The notes beneath the pieces are model-generated. The model made no database searches and was not told where the DNA came from. It was given only the letters and a program-made list of their open reading frames with translations. Positions 51,955 through 59,983 of a stretch of 64,000 nt of DNA are shown piece by piece. This DNA comes from SZUA-430 sp044220975 (lineage in GTDB: Bacteria > Pseudomonadota > Alphaproteobacteria > Micropepsales > Micropepsaceae), in assembly GCA_044220975.1 (NCBI GenBank), contig JBGAPZ010000011.1, forward strand, positions 1 through 64,000, read 5' to 3'. Position 1 is the first letter of the stretch. The number at the start of each line of letters is the position of its first letter. A program made the position numbers and the translations under genes.

Positions 51955-52535
51955 CGGCGCGCGAGTTTTGCGCATTCCTTGTGGCGAAAGCATTGGGCGG
52001 TGTGGTCGTTGACCATGCCGACGGCTTGGGCGAACGCGTAGACGATCGTCGGGCCGCAGAAGGTGAAGCCGCGCTTCTTCAGTTCCTTTGCCATGGCTTG
52101 GCTCATAGCCGTTTCGGCCGGGACCTGTTTGATGCCGTCCCATTTGTTCTGCAGCGGCTTGCCGTCGACGAAATTCCAGAGGAAGCCGGAGAAGCCGTTC
52201 GGTTCTGTCTCCATGATGTCGAGGTAGGCGCGCGCGTTCTTGATGGTGCCTTCGATCTTGCCGCGGTGGCGGATGATGCCTTCGTTCTGCAAAAGCTTTG
52301 CGATCTTGGGTTCGGTGTAACGGGCGATCTTCTCCGGCTTGAAGTTGTCGAACGCTTTGCGGAAGTTGTCGCGCTTGCGGAGGATCGTGATCCAGGAGAG
52401 TCCCGCTTGGAAGCCGTCGAGGATCAGCTTCTCGTAGAGCGCGCGATCGTCGTATTCGGGGACGCCCCATTCTTCGTCGTGATAGGCGACATAAAGCGGG
52501 TCTTCGCCCGGCCAGGCGCAGCGGGTCTTGGGCAC
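51951..52535 (-). CDS. tag: DNA-3-methyladenine glycosylase I
   Basis: Excises 3-methyladenine from alkylated DNA. RCAWPGEDPLYVAYHDEEWGVP at the N-terminus and LILDGFQAGLSWITILRKRDNFRKAF (catalytic-pocket helix) are signatures. The zinc ligands are the N-terminal Cys and His and the C-terminal pair around DHTAQCFRHKEC. 194 aa. The GTG start at 52535 has GGAGAA eight bases upstream. It lies four bases behind ygfZ. Confidence 0.95.
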   Translation of the reverse strand: MPKTRCAWPGEDPLYVAYHDEEWGVPEYDDRALYEKLILDGFQAGLSWITILRKRDNFRKAFDNFKPEKIARYTEPKIAKLLQNEGIIRHRGKIEGTIKNARAYLDIMETEPNGFSGFLWNFVDGKPLQNKWDGIKQVPAETAMSQAMAKELKKRGFTFCGPTIVYAFAQAVGMVNDHTAQCFRHKECAKLARR

Positions 52536-52539
52536 GCAG

Positions 52540-53337
52540 TTATTCTCCGAGAATGAGAGGGTATGGCGGGCGGCCGATCTTCACGGTCGTTCCGCCGGCT
52601 GTTGCTTCGAGTGCGTCGCCGAGACGATCGAGACGGACGATCGCGAGGCCGTGACCGAGGACGCTGCCCATCATCTCGCCGATTTCGGTTGCGCCGAGCG
52701 TTAGCGGTGTTCCCGGTGGCGGAAATGTCGTGCCGCTGACCGGCAAGATGCGGCGGCGGGCGGTCGCACGGTGTTTCATGCGGGCGGTGAGCTCTTGGCC
52801 GACGTAGCAGCCCTTTTCGAAATCAACGCCGTGAAGTTCTTCGAAATTGCAGTCGAGCGGGAACAGTGTTTCGGGGCGAATGTCACTTGAGTCCGGCACG
52901 CCTAGCGCGATGCGGTGTGTGTGGTAGGCAGCCGCGTTGTCGCCGACCGTTGTGTTCGCTTTGGCGGCGCGGAAGCCGAGCGCTGGAATGCGGGGGTCCG
53001 CGAAGCTGGTTGCGAGCGGTTCGGTCGAAGCAATTACGGTGAGGTCCGGGCGCTCGACGATTGTCACTTTGGCGCGCAGTTTGTACTTCTTCAAACGTGC
53101 GGCGAGGTCGGTGGCGGACGCTTTCGCGCAATCGAGCAGGAAGCCGCCTTCGATCGGCGCGATCAGAAAGTCGCAGATGATCTTGCCTTGCGGCGTCAGC
53201 AGCGCCGCATAGATCGCGCTACCGCCGCTCGCCTTTGTCACATCGTTCGTCACAAGGCCCTGAAGGAACGCCGCGGCGTCGGGGCCTGCGACTTCGACGA
53301 CGGCGCGGTCCGGCAGAGCTGTGGTCGGGAAACTCAT
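52540..53337 (-). CDS. ygfZ: folate-binding protein YgfZ
   Basis: 265-residue GcvT-like protein that uses tetrahydrofolate to help maintain certain Fe-S enzymes. The family motif KGCYVGQEL with its conserved Cys is present, with VEVAGPDAAAFLQGLVTNDV at the N-terminus and LLTPQGKIICDFLIAP. The ATG at 53337 is chosen; the frame extends over the divergent dihydroorotase promoter. Expressed with tag. Confidence 0.92.
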   Translation of the reverse strand: MSFPTTALPDRAVVEVAGPDAAAFLQGLVTNDVTKASGGSAIYAALLTPQGKIICDFLIAPIEGGFLLDCAKASATDLAARLKKYKLRAKVTIVERPDLTVIASTEPLATSFADPRIPALGFRAAKANTTVGDNAAAYHTHRIALGVPDSSDIRPETLFPLDCNFEELHGVDFEKGCYVGQELTARMKHRATARRRILPVSGTTFPPPGTPLTLGATEIGEMMGSVLGHGLAIVRLDRLGDALEATAGGTTVKIGRPPYPLILGE

Positions 53338-53416
53338 GGGGTAGAAGTAGGGTGCCCACGTTCGCGTTGGCAAGGGCGCTTGCGGAATCGCGCGGTGCTC
53401 TGTAGCTGCTAGCGGC

Positions 53417-54754
53417 ATGAGCGAGACCTTTGACCTGATCTTGAAGAATGGCACGGTGGCGACGCCGTGGGGCATCGTTGCGGCGGACGTCGCCGTGCGC
53501 GCGGGCCGGATAGCCGCGATCGGCGCGCTTGGCTCGGCCAAAGCCGCGGCGGTGCGCGACGTTAAAGGGCTGCACGTTCTGCCCGGCGCGATCGACAGTC
53601 AGGTGCACTTCCGTGAGCCTGGGCCGACGCACAAAGAAGATCTGGAATCGGGAAGCCGCGCCGCTGTGTTGGGCGGCGTCACCTCGGTTTTCGAGATGCC
53701 GAACACCGCGCCGCCGACGACGACCGCCGAGGCGCTGAACGAAAAGCTCACGCGCGCGCGGGGGCGGATGTGGTGCGACCACGCGTTCTATGTCGGCGCG
53801 ACGCCGGACAACGCGGCGTCGTTGGTGCAGCTGGAGCTGATGCCGGGTACTGCGGGCGTGAAGATGTTCATGGGCTCATCGACCGGGACGCTGCTCGTTC
53901 CCGATGATGAGCACGTCGAGCGCGTTTTGAAGAACGGACGCCGGCGTGTTGCCGTGCATGCCGAGGACGAGGAGCGTTTGAACGCGCGCAAAGGCGAACG
54001 CATCGCGGGCGACCCGCGCTCGCATCCGGTATGGCGCGATGCGGAGACCGCGCTGCTCGCGACGCAGCGGGTGGTCGGGCTTGCGCGCAAGGTGGGCCGT
54101 CGCGTGCATATTCTGCACGTCTCGACGGGCGATGAGATCGCTTACTTGCGCACGCACAAGGACATCGCGAGCGTCGAGACGACGCCGAACCATCTGACGC
54201 TGATTGCACCGGATTGTTACGAGCGGCTTGGCACGTACGCGCAGATGAACCCGCCGGTGCGCGACAAGTCGCATTGGGAGGCGATCTGGAACGGCGTGCG
54301 CGAAGGCGTCGTGGACGTGCTCGGTTCCGATCATGCGCCGCACACGCGCGAGGAAAAGGACAAGGGCTATCCGGACACGCCGTCGGGCATGACGGGCGTG
54401 CAGACTTTGGTTCCGATCATGCTCGATCACGTGAACGCGGGGCGGCTGTCGCTTGAGAGGTTCGTGGATCTAACCGCGCATGGGCCGCAGCGTTTGTTCG
54501 GCTTGGCGACGAAAGGGCGGATCGCGGTCGGGTTCGACGCGGACTTCACGATCGTCGACCTGAAGGCCAAGCGCACGATCGAGAACAAGTGGATCGCGAG
54601 CCGCTGCGGCTGGACGCCGTTCGACGGCGTGACGGTAACGGGTTGGCCGGTCGGCGCGATCTTGCGCGGCGAGGTCGTGATGTGGGACGGCGCGCTCAAC
54701 GGCGCGGCGCGCGGGGAGCCGCTCAGGTTTTTGGAGACGCTGGCGCCCGCGTAG
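53417..54754 (+). CDS. pyrC: dihydroorotase-family amidohydrolase
   Basis: 445-residue class I-like dihydroorotase. Metal ligands: the usual HxH is here Gln62-Val-His64 (AIDSQVHFREPG), then Lys in AGVKMFMG (candidate carboxylysine), His in AVHAEDE, His in HILHVST and Asp in VLGSDHAPH. The Gln-for-His change recurs, to my recollection, in alphaproteobacterial homologues. It may serve pyrimidine synthesis or act as a related cyclic amidase; no other pyr gene is nearby. Divergent from ygfZ. Confidence 0.88.
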   Translation: MSETFDLILKNGTVATPWGIVAADVAVRAGRIAAIGALGSAKAAAVRDVKGLHVLPGAIDSQVHFREPGPTHKEDLESGSRAAVLGGVTSVFEMPNTAPPTTTAEALNEKLTRARGRMWCDHAFYVGATPDNAASLVQLELMPGTAGVKMFMGSSTGTLLVPDDEHVERVLKNGRRRVAVHAEDEERLNARKGERIAGDPRSHPVWRDAETALLATQRVVGLARKVGRRVHILHVSTGDEIAYLRTHKDIASVETTPNHLTLIAPDCYERLGTYAQMNPPVRDKSHWEAIWNGVREGVVDVLGSDHAPHTREEKDKGYPDTPSGMTGVQTLVPIMLDHVNAGRLSLERFVDLTAHGPQRLFGLATKGRIAVGFDADFTIVDLKAKRTIENKWIASRCGWTPFDGVTVTGWPVGAILRGEVVMWDGALNGAARGEPLRFLETLAPA

Positions 54755-54770
54755 AACGGCTCGGTTCCGA

Positions 54771-55175
54771 ATGTCGAAGGAGATAAGGATCGAAGGTTAT
54801 TCACCCGACGAGATTCTCGCGTATTCGGACGGGGACCTGGACCAATTTGTGTTCACGGGAACCCCGCTCGTGTTTCGAGCGGGGACCGCGGAGGTTCTTG
54901 GGCAATTTGAAATTCGCGGTCACCGGCTGATAGTTGACCTTGCGCATATTGATGGTGGTGGCGAGGGATTATTATCAACCGTTGGCGCGCTCATTAGCCG
55001 AATTGCCGAGCGCAGGGAGTTGATCGAGATCGAATGGCTCGTCCACGCCGTCAATTGCGCCAACCCAAATCTAAAGTTGCGTCGTGTTTTGGATCGCCGC
55101 GGCTTTACAGTCGTGGCCGATCCAAGGCTGGGCCATGTTTATCGGCTCGTCGAATTCGTACGTTGCAGTCACTAG
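54771..55175 (+). CDS. hypothetical protein with GNAT-like C-terminus
   Basis: 134 residues. The last third (WLVHAVNCANPNLKLRRVLDRRGFTVV) resembles the end of acetyltransferase folds, but the acetyl-CoA loop R/Q-x-x-G-x-G/A is not visible, so catalysis is doubtful. Codon use is slightly more AT-rich than in the flanking genes (ATA, TTA codons present), a hint of later acquisition. The stop overlaps the usg stop on the opposite strand (CTAG). Confidence 0.6.
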   Translation: MSKEIRIEGYSPDEILAYSDGDLDQFVFTGTPLVFRAGTAEVLGQFEIRGHRLIVDLAHIDGGGEGLLSTVGALISRIAERRELIEIEWLVHAVNCANPNLKLRRVLDRRGFTVVADPRLGHVYRLVEFVRCSH

Positions 55176-55435
55176 TGAATGCTGATCTCGTGGCCGACGT
55201 GGCGGATGTCGAGTGGGCAGAGGATGCCGCACGTGCCGACGCGGACCGAGTGCAAGCGGCCGTCGAGGTTGCTTTCCCAAAAGGTCAGGAATTTCGACAG
55301 CACCGGGAACTTCGGCGCCATATCCAGTTCCTGCCAGACAAACGACTGCAGCAACTTCGGGTGGTCGGGCATGTGGTAGAGAATTTCCGCCGTCGTCAGG
55401 CGGTAGCCTTTCAACATCAAGTTCAACTGGGCCAC
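55172..55435 (-). CDS. usg: Usg family protein
   Basis: 87 residues. GYRLTTAEILYHMPDHPKLLQSFVWQELDMAPKFP is the Usg hallmark (longer than one motif, positions 10-44), and FLTFWESNLDGRLHSVRV completes the family. These small proteins are found near tryptophan genes in alphaproteobacteria; their role is unknown, and no trp gene is here. The GTG at 55435 is preferred over the ATG at 55417 because GGGAG lies seven bases upstream and the extra residues match the family N-terminus. The tail after residue 67 (GTCGILCPLD) is longer than usual. Confidence 0.85.
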   Translation of the reverse strand: MAQLNLMLKGYRLTTAEILYHMPDHPKLLQSFVWQELDMAPKFPVLSKFLTFWESNLDGRLHSVRVGTCGILCPLDIRHVGHEISIH

Positions 55436-55667
55436 GTCAAAACTCCCGCGATTGAGTACGCCAAAACGCGAAGGCTCTTCCCGGATCGGCGCTAACAAAC
55501 GCTCACGAGTCTGACCGCGATCCGTAAACTTATCGTGGCTCGGGATTTTGCAACCGTCGAGCGTTTCATTGCGGGACGCTTGACGTTGGAGGCGAATTGC
55601 GGTGCCGTCGCAACAGTTGGCCCCGTGCTGGCGCTCACCATGTTCGAGTGCCAAAGGAAATCGAGCA

Positions 55668-56660
55668 ATGTCTGCACAATTTAGATGCATCTTGGTAACC
55701 AAAACCGAAGCCGGTCAGACAGCGCAGCTGTCGGAGATCGCAGAGCGCGACCTCGGCGAAGGCGACGTCACTGTCGCCGTTACGCACTCGACGCTGAATT
55801 ACAAAGACGGACTCGCGGTGACCGGCGCCGCGCCGGTCGTGCGCAAGTTTCCGCTCGTCGCCGGTATCGACTTCGCCGGCCATGTGCTGACGTCGGCCGA
55901 CGCGCGGTTCAAGCCCGGCGATGCTGTGGTTGCGAACGGCTGGGGCATGGGGGAGACGTTCAACGGCGGCTACTGCACGCGGGCGCATGTAAAGAGCGGC
56001 TGGCTGGTGCACGTGCCGCGCGTTTTTACGCCCGCCGACGCGATGGCGATCGGCACGGCCGGGTACACGGCGATGCTTGCCGTTATGGCGCTTGAGGATT
56101 TGGGTCTCACTCCCGCAAGGGGGCCCGTGTTGGTTACGGGAGCCGCCGGCGGCGTCGGCAGTGTTGCGATTGCGTTGTTGTCGAAGCTTGGATTTCGGGT
56201 CGTTGCGTCCACGGGCCGGATGAACGAGGCCGATTATCTGCGCCGTCTTGGCGCAAGCGAGGTGATCGACCGGGCAGAACTCAGCGGCGACGTGCGGCCG
56301 CTTGCCAAAGAACGCTGGGCTGGAGCCGTCGATTCCGTTGGATCGAAGACGCTGGCGAACGTGCTCGCGGGAACCAGTTACGGCGGCGCAGTCGCTGCTT
56401 GCGGCCTGGCGCAGGGGATGGATCTGCCGTCGTCGGTTGCACCATTTATCCTGCGCGGGGTTACGCTCGCGGGCATCGAGTCCGTCAATTGCCCGCTGCC
56501 GCGGCGCGAGAAAGCATGGCAGCGGCTGGCGCGGGATCTCGACATGAAGAAGTTGGCCGAAGGGTTGAAGATGGTTCCTCTTGAGGACGTACTTGCGCTG
56601 GGCTCGCAAATTTTGAAGGGCCAGGTGAAAGGCCGCATCATTGTCGACGTCAAGCGTTAG
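55668..56660 (+). CDS. AcuI/YhdH-type quinone oxidoreductase (acrylyl-CoA reductase family)
   Basis: 330-residue medium-chain reductase of the YhdH/AcuI group. LNYKDGLAVTGAAPVVRKFPLVAGIDFAG is the family-specific N-terminal run, GPVLVTGAAGGVGSVAIALL the NADPH-binding motif, and GVTLAGIESVNCPLPRREKAW the C-terminal hallmark. AcuI enzymes reduce acrylyl-CoA to propionyl-CoA, and that is the most likely activity. The ATG at 55668 has AAAGGA upstream. The 232 bases before it hold no convincing gene. Confidence 0.9.
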   Translation: MSAQFRCILVTKTEAGQTAQLSEIAERDLGEGDVTVAVTHSTLNYKDGLAVTGAAPVVRKFPLVAGIDFAGHVLTSADARFKPGDAVVANGWGMGETFNGGYCTRAHVKSGWLVHVPRVFTPADAMAIGTAGYTAMLAVMALEDLGLTPARGPVLVTGAAGGVGSVAIALLSKLGFRVVASTGRMNEADYLRRLGASEVIDRAELSGDVRPLAKERWAGAVDSVGSKTLANVLAGTSYGGAVAACGLAQGMDLPSSVAPFILRGVTLAGIESVNCPLPRREKAWQRLARDLDMKKLAEGLKMVPLEDVLALGSQILKGQVKGRIIVDVKR

Positions 56661-56769
56661 GACTTATTAACCAGCATCAATCACCTTTTTGGCCTGCGAT
56701 AGCGATTTCGGCGGCGCGCCCAAGTCGCTATGATCGCGCGCGTTTTTCGATCCCCGGGGGCCTTCGCCA

Positions 56770-57444
56770 GTGACTGAAGGGTTTGACTGGCTACTGCTAA
56801 TCGGCGGCGGGATCGTGATCGGCATTATTGCGGCCGCACCGATCGGGCCTGCAAACATCATCTGCATTCGCCGCACTTTGTCCTACGGGCAGGTGAACGG
56901 GTTTCTTGCGGGGCTTGGCGCCGCGATGGGCGACGGCGTGTTCGCTGTGGTCGCGGGCTTCGGCGTGAAGTGGGTGTTCGACGCGATCCAGGAGATGGGT
57001 GCGCCGTTGCAGCTCGCGAGTGCCGCGATCCTGATGTTCTACGGCGCGCGCGTTTTCATCTACGCAACGCCGCCTGAGATACTGCGAAACCCGGACGGCA
57101 GCATGCAGACCGGATCCGTCGGCAATTTGGCGGGCGGGTTTGCAGCCACGTTCGCACTCACCATCACCAATCCGGCGACGATGGTCGGGTTTGCGACCAT
57201 GTTCGGCGCGTTCCGCGAAGTCGTCGACTATCACGTCAACTCGTTTGCGACGTTCATCATGGTTTTGTCGGCGTTCGCGGGATCGGTCCTCTGGTGGTTC
57301 GTGGTCACAGCGGTCACGAGCTACTGGCATCAGACGATCGAGCAAAATACACTGAAGCGTATGAACCAGGCTTCAGGCGGTTTCATTTTCATCACGGGCG
57401 CGACGTTGCTCGGCTATGCCGTGTGGCACCGCATCTTCGGGTGA
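56770..57444 (+). CDS. LysE family amino-acid exporter
   Basis: 224-residue inner-membrane protein with six predicted helices. The start LLLIGGGIVIGIIAAAPIGPANIICIRRTL carries the LysE/RhtB signature (PIGP.N), followed by GQVNGFLAGLGAAMGD. FALTITNPATMVGFATMF marks the second half. The substrate is unknown. GTG start at 56770. An imperfect inverted repeat (ATAGCGA ... TCGCTAT, 19 bases apart) lies in the 109-base upstream gap. The stop overlaps the VOC-GNAT gene (GTGA). Confidence 0.88.
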   Translation: MTEGFDWLLLIGGGIVIGIIAAAPIGPANIICIRRTLSYGQVNGFLAGLGAAMGDGVFAVVAGFGVKWVFDAIQEMGAPLQLASAAILMFYGARVFIYATPPEILRNPDGSMQTGSVGNLAGGFAATFALTITNPATMVGFATMFGAFREVVDYHVNSFATFIMVLSAFAGSVLWWFVVTAVTSYWHQTIEQNTLKRMNQASGGFIFITGATLLGYAVWHRIFG

Positions 57445-58424
57445 CGGGCGCGCCGTTCACGCTCGCAGGCCTCGACCATGTGGTACTTCGCGTGCCCGAT
57501 ATGGAGCGCGCGCTTGCGTTCTATCGCGACGTTTTGGGCGCGCAGATCGAGCGTACGTTACTGCGCCTTGGCATGATCCAACTGCGCATCGGCGCGTCGA
57601 TCATCGATCTCGTCGATCTGAACGGCGATTGGCTGAAGTCGACAGGCGCGAAAGCCTTCACACCGGACGCGGTCAACGTCGATCACATTTGCATTCGTAT
57701 CGAGCCGTTCGACGAACAGGCGATCGAGGCCTATTTGAAAGGGCACGGCGTTGAAATCGGCGAGAAGGGCATTCGCTATGGTGCCCAAGGCGACGGTCCA
57801 TCGATCTATATCAAGGATCCGTTCGGGACGACGGTCGAGTTGAAGGGGCCGGCCACGCCGATCGAAACCGACATACCAACTCTCAAAACCGAACGGTTGG
57901 TGTTGAGGCCGTTGCGGCGGTCGGATGCGGAGGCGCTGTTCCCGCTTTTTCGGGACAGCGAGACGCTGCGCTACTGGGCGCACGAGCCGATCGAAACACA
58001 CGCGCAGATGCTCGACATTATCGCGCGCAATCTGCCGCCGCAGAATGCGCCGCGCTCATCGTTCGCGATCACGCGCCAAGGACGGACTGTCGGTGTCGTC
58101 AATTTCTACCGCCAACAAGATGCGATGGCGGGGCTTGGCTACATCCTCGACAAGGCGTTGTGGGGTCAAGGGTTCGTCAGCGAGGCGATCGACGCCGCGA
58201 TCGATCATGGGTTCGGCACCCTGAGGCTGCACCGCATCTGGCTTGAGATCGACCCGCGCAATCACGCGTCGATCCGCGTTGCCGAGAAATGCGGGTTCGC
58301 AGCCGAAGGCGTCGCGCGCGAATCGTTTTTGCTCGCTGGCGCTTATCTTGACAGCGTCTACTACGCGATGCTGCGCGACGAGTGGCTCAAGATGCGCGGG
58401 TTAGACGGCTCATCCGGCCGATAA
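57441..58424 (+). CDS. fusion of VOC (glyoxalase-like) and GNAT acetyltransferase domains
   Basis: 327 residues. Domain 1 (about 8-140) is VOC: LAGLDHVVLRVPDMERALAFYRDVLG, VDHICIRIEPFDE and IYIKDPFGTTVELKG. Domain 2 (about 150-320) is a RimJ/RimL-like GNAT: LKTERLVLRPLRRSDAEALF, LGYILDKALWGQGFVSEAID and HNASIRVAEKCGF-like NHASIRVAEKCGFAAEGV. Both are complete and read through one uninterrupted frame. GTG at 57441 overlaps the lysE stop. A role in modifying or detoxifying the exported compound is possible but only inferred. The 3' end overlaps the next gene, convergent, by 38 bases. Confidence 0.85.
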   Translation: MTGAPFTLAGLDHVVLRVPDMERALAFYRDVLGAQIERTLLRLGMIQLRIGASIIDLVDLNGDWLKSTGAKAFTPDAVNVDHICIRIEPFDEQAIEAYLKGHGVEIGEKGIRYGAQGDGPSIYIKDPFGTTVELKGPATPIETDIPTLKTERLVLRPLRRSDAEALFPLFRDSETLRYWAHEPIETHAQMLDIIARNLPPQNAPRSSFAITRQGRTVGVVNFYRQQDAMAGLGYILDKALWGQGFVSEAIDAAIDHGFGTLRLHRIWLEIDPRNHASIRVAEKCGFAAEGVARESFLLAGAYLDSVYYAMLRDEWLKMRGLDGSSGR

Positions 58425-59361
58425 TTTCTTCCGCCTCGCCGACCATGCGCTTGACGATTTCGGCACATGGCAGAACCTCGTGGATTGCGCCAGCGCCTTG
58501 GCCCATTGCGAAAGCGGAACGGTCGCGTTGCAGACCTTCGACCTGACCGCCGATGCCGCCCATGACGCCCGCTTGGTGCGAGATCATCGCTTGCATCGGA
58601 AACGGCTTGATATCTTGTGGGCGGCGTTCCCAGTCGGCGACGTAGTCGTTCTTGAAGACGCGCATCGGCTTGCCGGAGTACGCTTTGGTGATGATTGTGT
58701 CTTCGTCGGTCGCGTCAACGACGACCTGTTTGTACATGTCGCCGGCATGCGCCTCGCTTGAGGCGATGAAGCGGGTGCCGACCCACACACCTTGCGCGCC
58801 GAGAGCGAGTGCGGCGGCAAGGCCCCGTCCATCGACGATCGAGCCTGCTGCAACGACCGGAACTCTTACGGCGTCGACGATTTGCGGGATCAGCGCCAAG
58901 CCTGCGATCTTTCCGGTGTGGCCGCCGGCCTCGGTACCCTGCGCGACGACGGCGTCGAGGCCGCCATCTTCCCCGGCCTTCGCATGGCGCACCGTGCCGC
59001 AAACATTCATCACCTTGAGGCCTGCCGCGTGGAAACGGTCGACGAGGTGGCGCGGCGGGACGCCCAGCCCTGAGATGAACGCTGCGGCACCTTCTTCGAT
59101 GATAATATCGGCTGTGCGTTCGAGCGACTCCGGAACCGCGGCGAGTAGGTCCACGCCAAACGGCTTCTTCGTCAACTGACGGACGCGACGCATCTGCGTT
59201 CGGATTTCATCGGGGTTTCGACCCGCCATTCCCAACGTTCCGAAGCCGCCCGCTTCAGACACCGCAGCACAAACTTCGGCGTAAGAGACGCCGCCCATAC
59301 CGGCGAGGAGGATCGGATACTTGATGCCGAGAAGGTCGCAGATCGAAGTGTGAAGGGTCAT
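58387..59361 (-). CDS. nitronate monooxygenase family (NPD) flavoprotein
   Basis: 324-residue FMN-binding TIM barrel of the 2-nitropropane dioxygenase/FabK family. YPILLAGMGGVSYAEVCAAVSEAGGFGTLG, VVAQGTEAGGHTG (FMN/active-site His), VPVVAAGSIVDGRGLAAALALGAQGV and WVGTRFIASSEAHA are strong signatures. It could oxidise nitronates or act as an enoyl reductase-like enzyme. Convergent with the VOC-GNAT gene, overlapping by 38 bases. Confidence 0.92.
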   Translation of the reverse strand: MTLHTSICDLLGIKYPILLAGMGGVSYAEVCAAVSEAGGFGTLGMAGRNPDEIRTQMRRVRQLTKKPFGVDLLAAVPESLERTADIIIEEGAAAFISGLGVPPRHLVDRFHAAGLKVMNVCGTVRHAKAGEDGGLDAVVAQGTEAGGHTGKIAGLALIPQIVDAVRVPVVAAGSIVDGRGLAAALALGAQGVWVGTRFIASSEAHAGDMYKQVVVDATDEDTIITKAYSGKPMRVFKNDYVADWERRPQDIKPFPMQAMISHQAGVMGGIGGQVEGLQRDRSAFAMGQGAGAIHEVLPCAEIVKRMVGEAEEIIGRMSRLTRAS

Positions 59362-59547
59362 GAGATGTGTCCGATTTGAAGCGTGTTGTGGTGCCAGTCT
59401 AGCGGGCCGAGTTCGTTTTGCGCCACGGGTCTCTTGCGGCGCTTTGCGCTACGGCGGGCACAAGGCGGCGATTTTGCGAGGTGCGCTCAAGTTGGCTTGG
59501 CAGGGCCGATGAGCTAGGGTTTCTTGGGTTGGGACTTCGGAGGAATG

Positions 59548-59982
59548 ATGTTGCGCTTTATTATTATGCTGGCGTTTGCCGTCGCGATTTCGCTGCCAAT
59601 CGTCAAAGACGCATCGGCGGCGATGGTCGACAAGGGCCCGCCCTACACGGACGCGCAATTTATTGCTTTGTCAGCGGAGCGGCTTCCGACGTCGTTCCGC
59701 AAGACGTTGCCTGAGTGGTGGGCGCGCGCGCCGGACTATCTGCGCAAGCACGTGTTGAACTCCCCCAGTGAAATGTGGTGGCCGATCATCGAGTGTAATT
59801 TTTTTGGCTACAGGCCCGACGTTGCCGGACCTGTGAATTCGACGAAGTGCGAGCAGGACCTCTACAAGGCGTCCCAGCGCGGCAAGGACAACTGGAGTCC
59901 GGACGGGCAGTGGATCGGGCCATCCGAGGCATGCCGCAAGCGCGACAAACGCAGCGAATGGGGCGAGTTGATCTGCGACTAG
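59548..59982 (+). CDS. secreted hypothetical protein with four cysteines
   Basis: About 144 residues. MLRFIIMLAFAVAISLPIVKDASAA is a signal peptide with a clear AxA site. The mature part has four cysteines (IECNFFG, TKCEQD, EACRKRD, ELICD), suggesting two disulfides in the periplasm, and Trp-rich motifs such as PEWWARAPDY and SEMWWPIIE. No known family. GGAGGA lies a few bases before; ATG 59545 or 59548 and TTG 59551 are all possible starts. It abuts the convergent Hsp70-like gene. Confidence 0.7.
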   Translation: MLRFIIMLAFAVAISLPIVKDASAAMVDKGPPYTDAQFIALSAERLPTSFRKTLPEWWARAPDYLRKHVLNSPSEMWWPIIECNFFGYRPDVAGPVNSTKCEQDLYKASQRGKDNWSPDGQWIGPSEACRKRDKRSEWGELICD

Positions 59983-59983
59983 A

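Noticed and set aside
56695..56740. ATAGCGA ... TCGCTAT inverted repeat before the LysE gene
   Set aside because: Arms of seven bases with a 19-base gap are too weak to call an operator without conservation data; only mentioned in the LysE entry.
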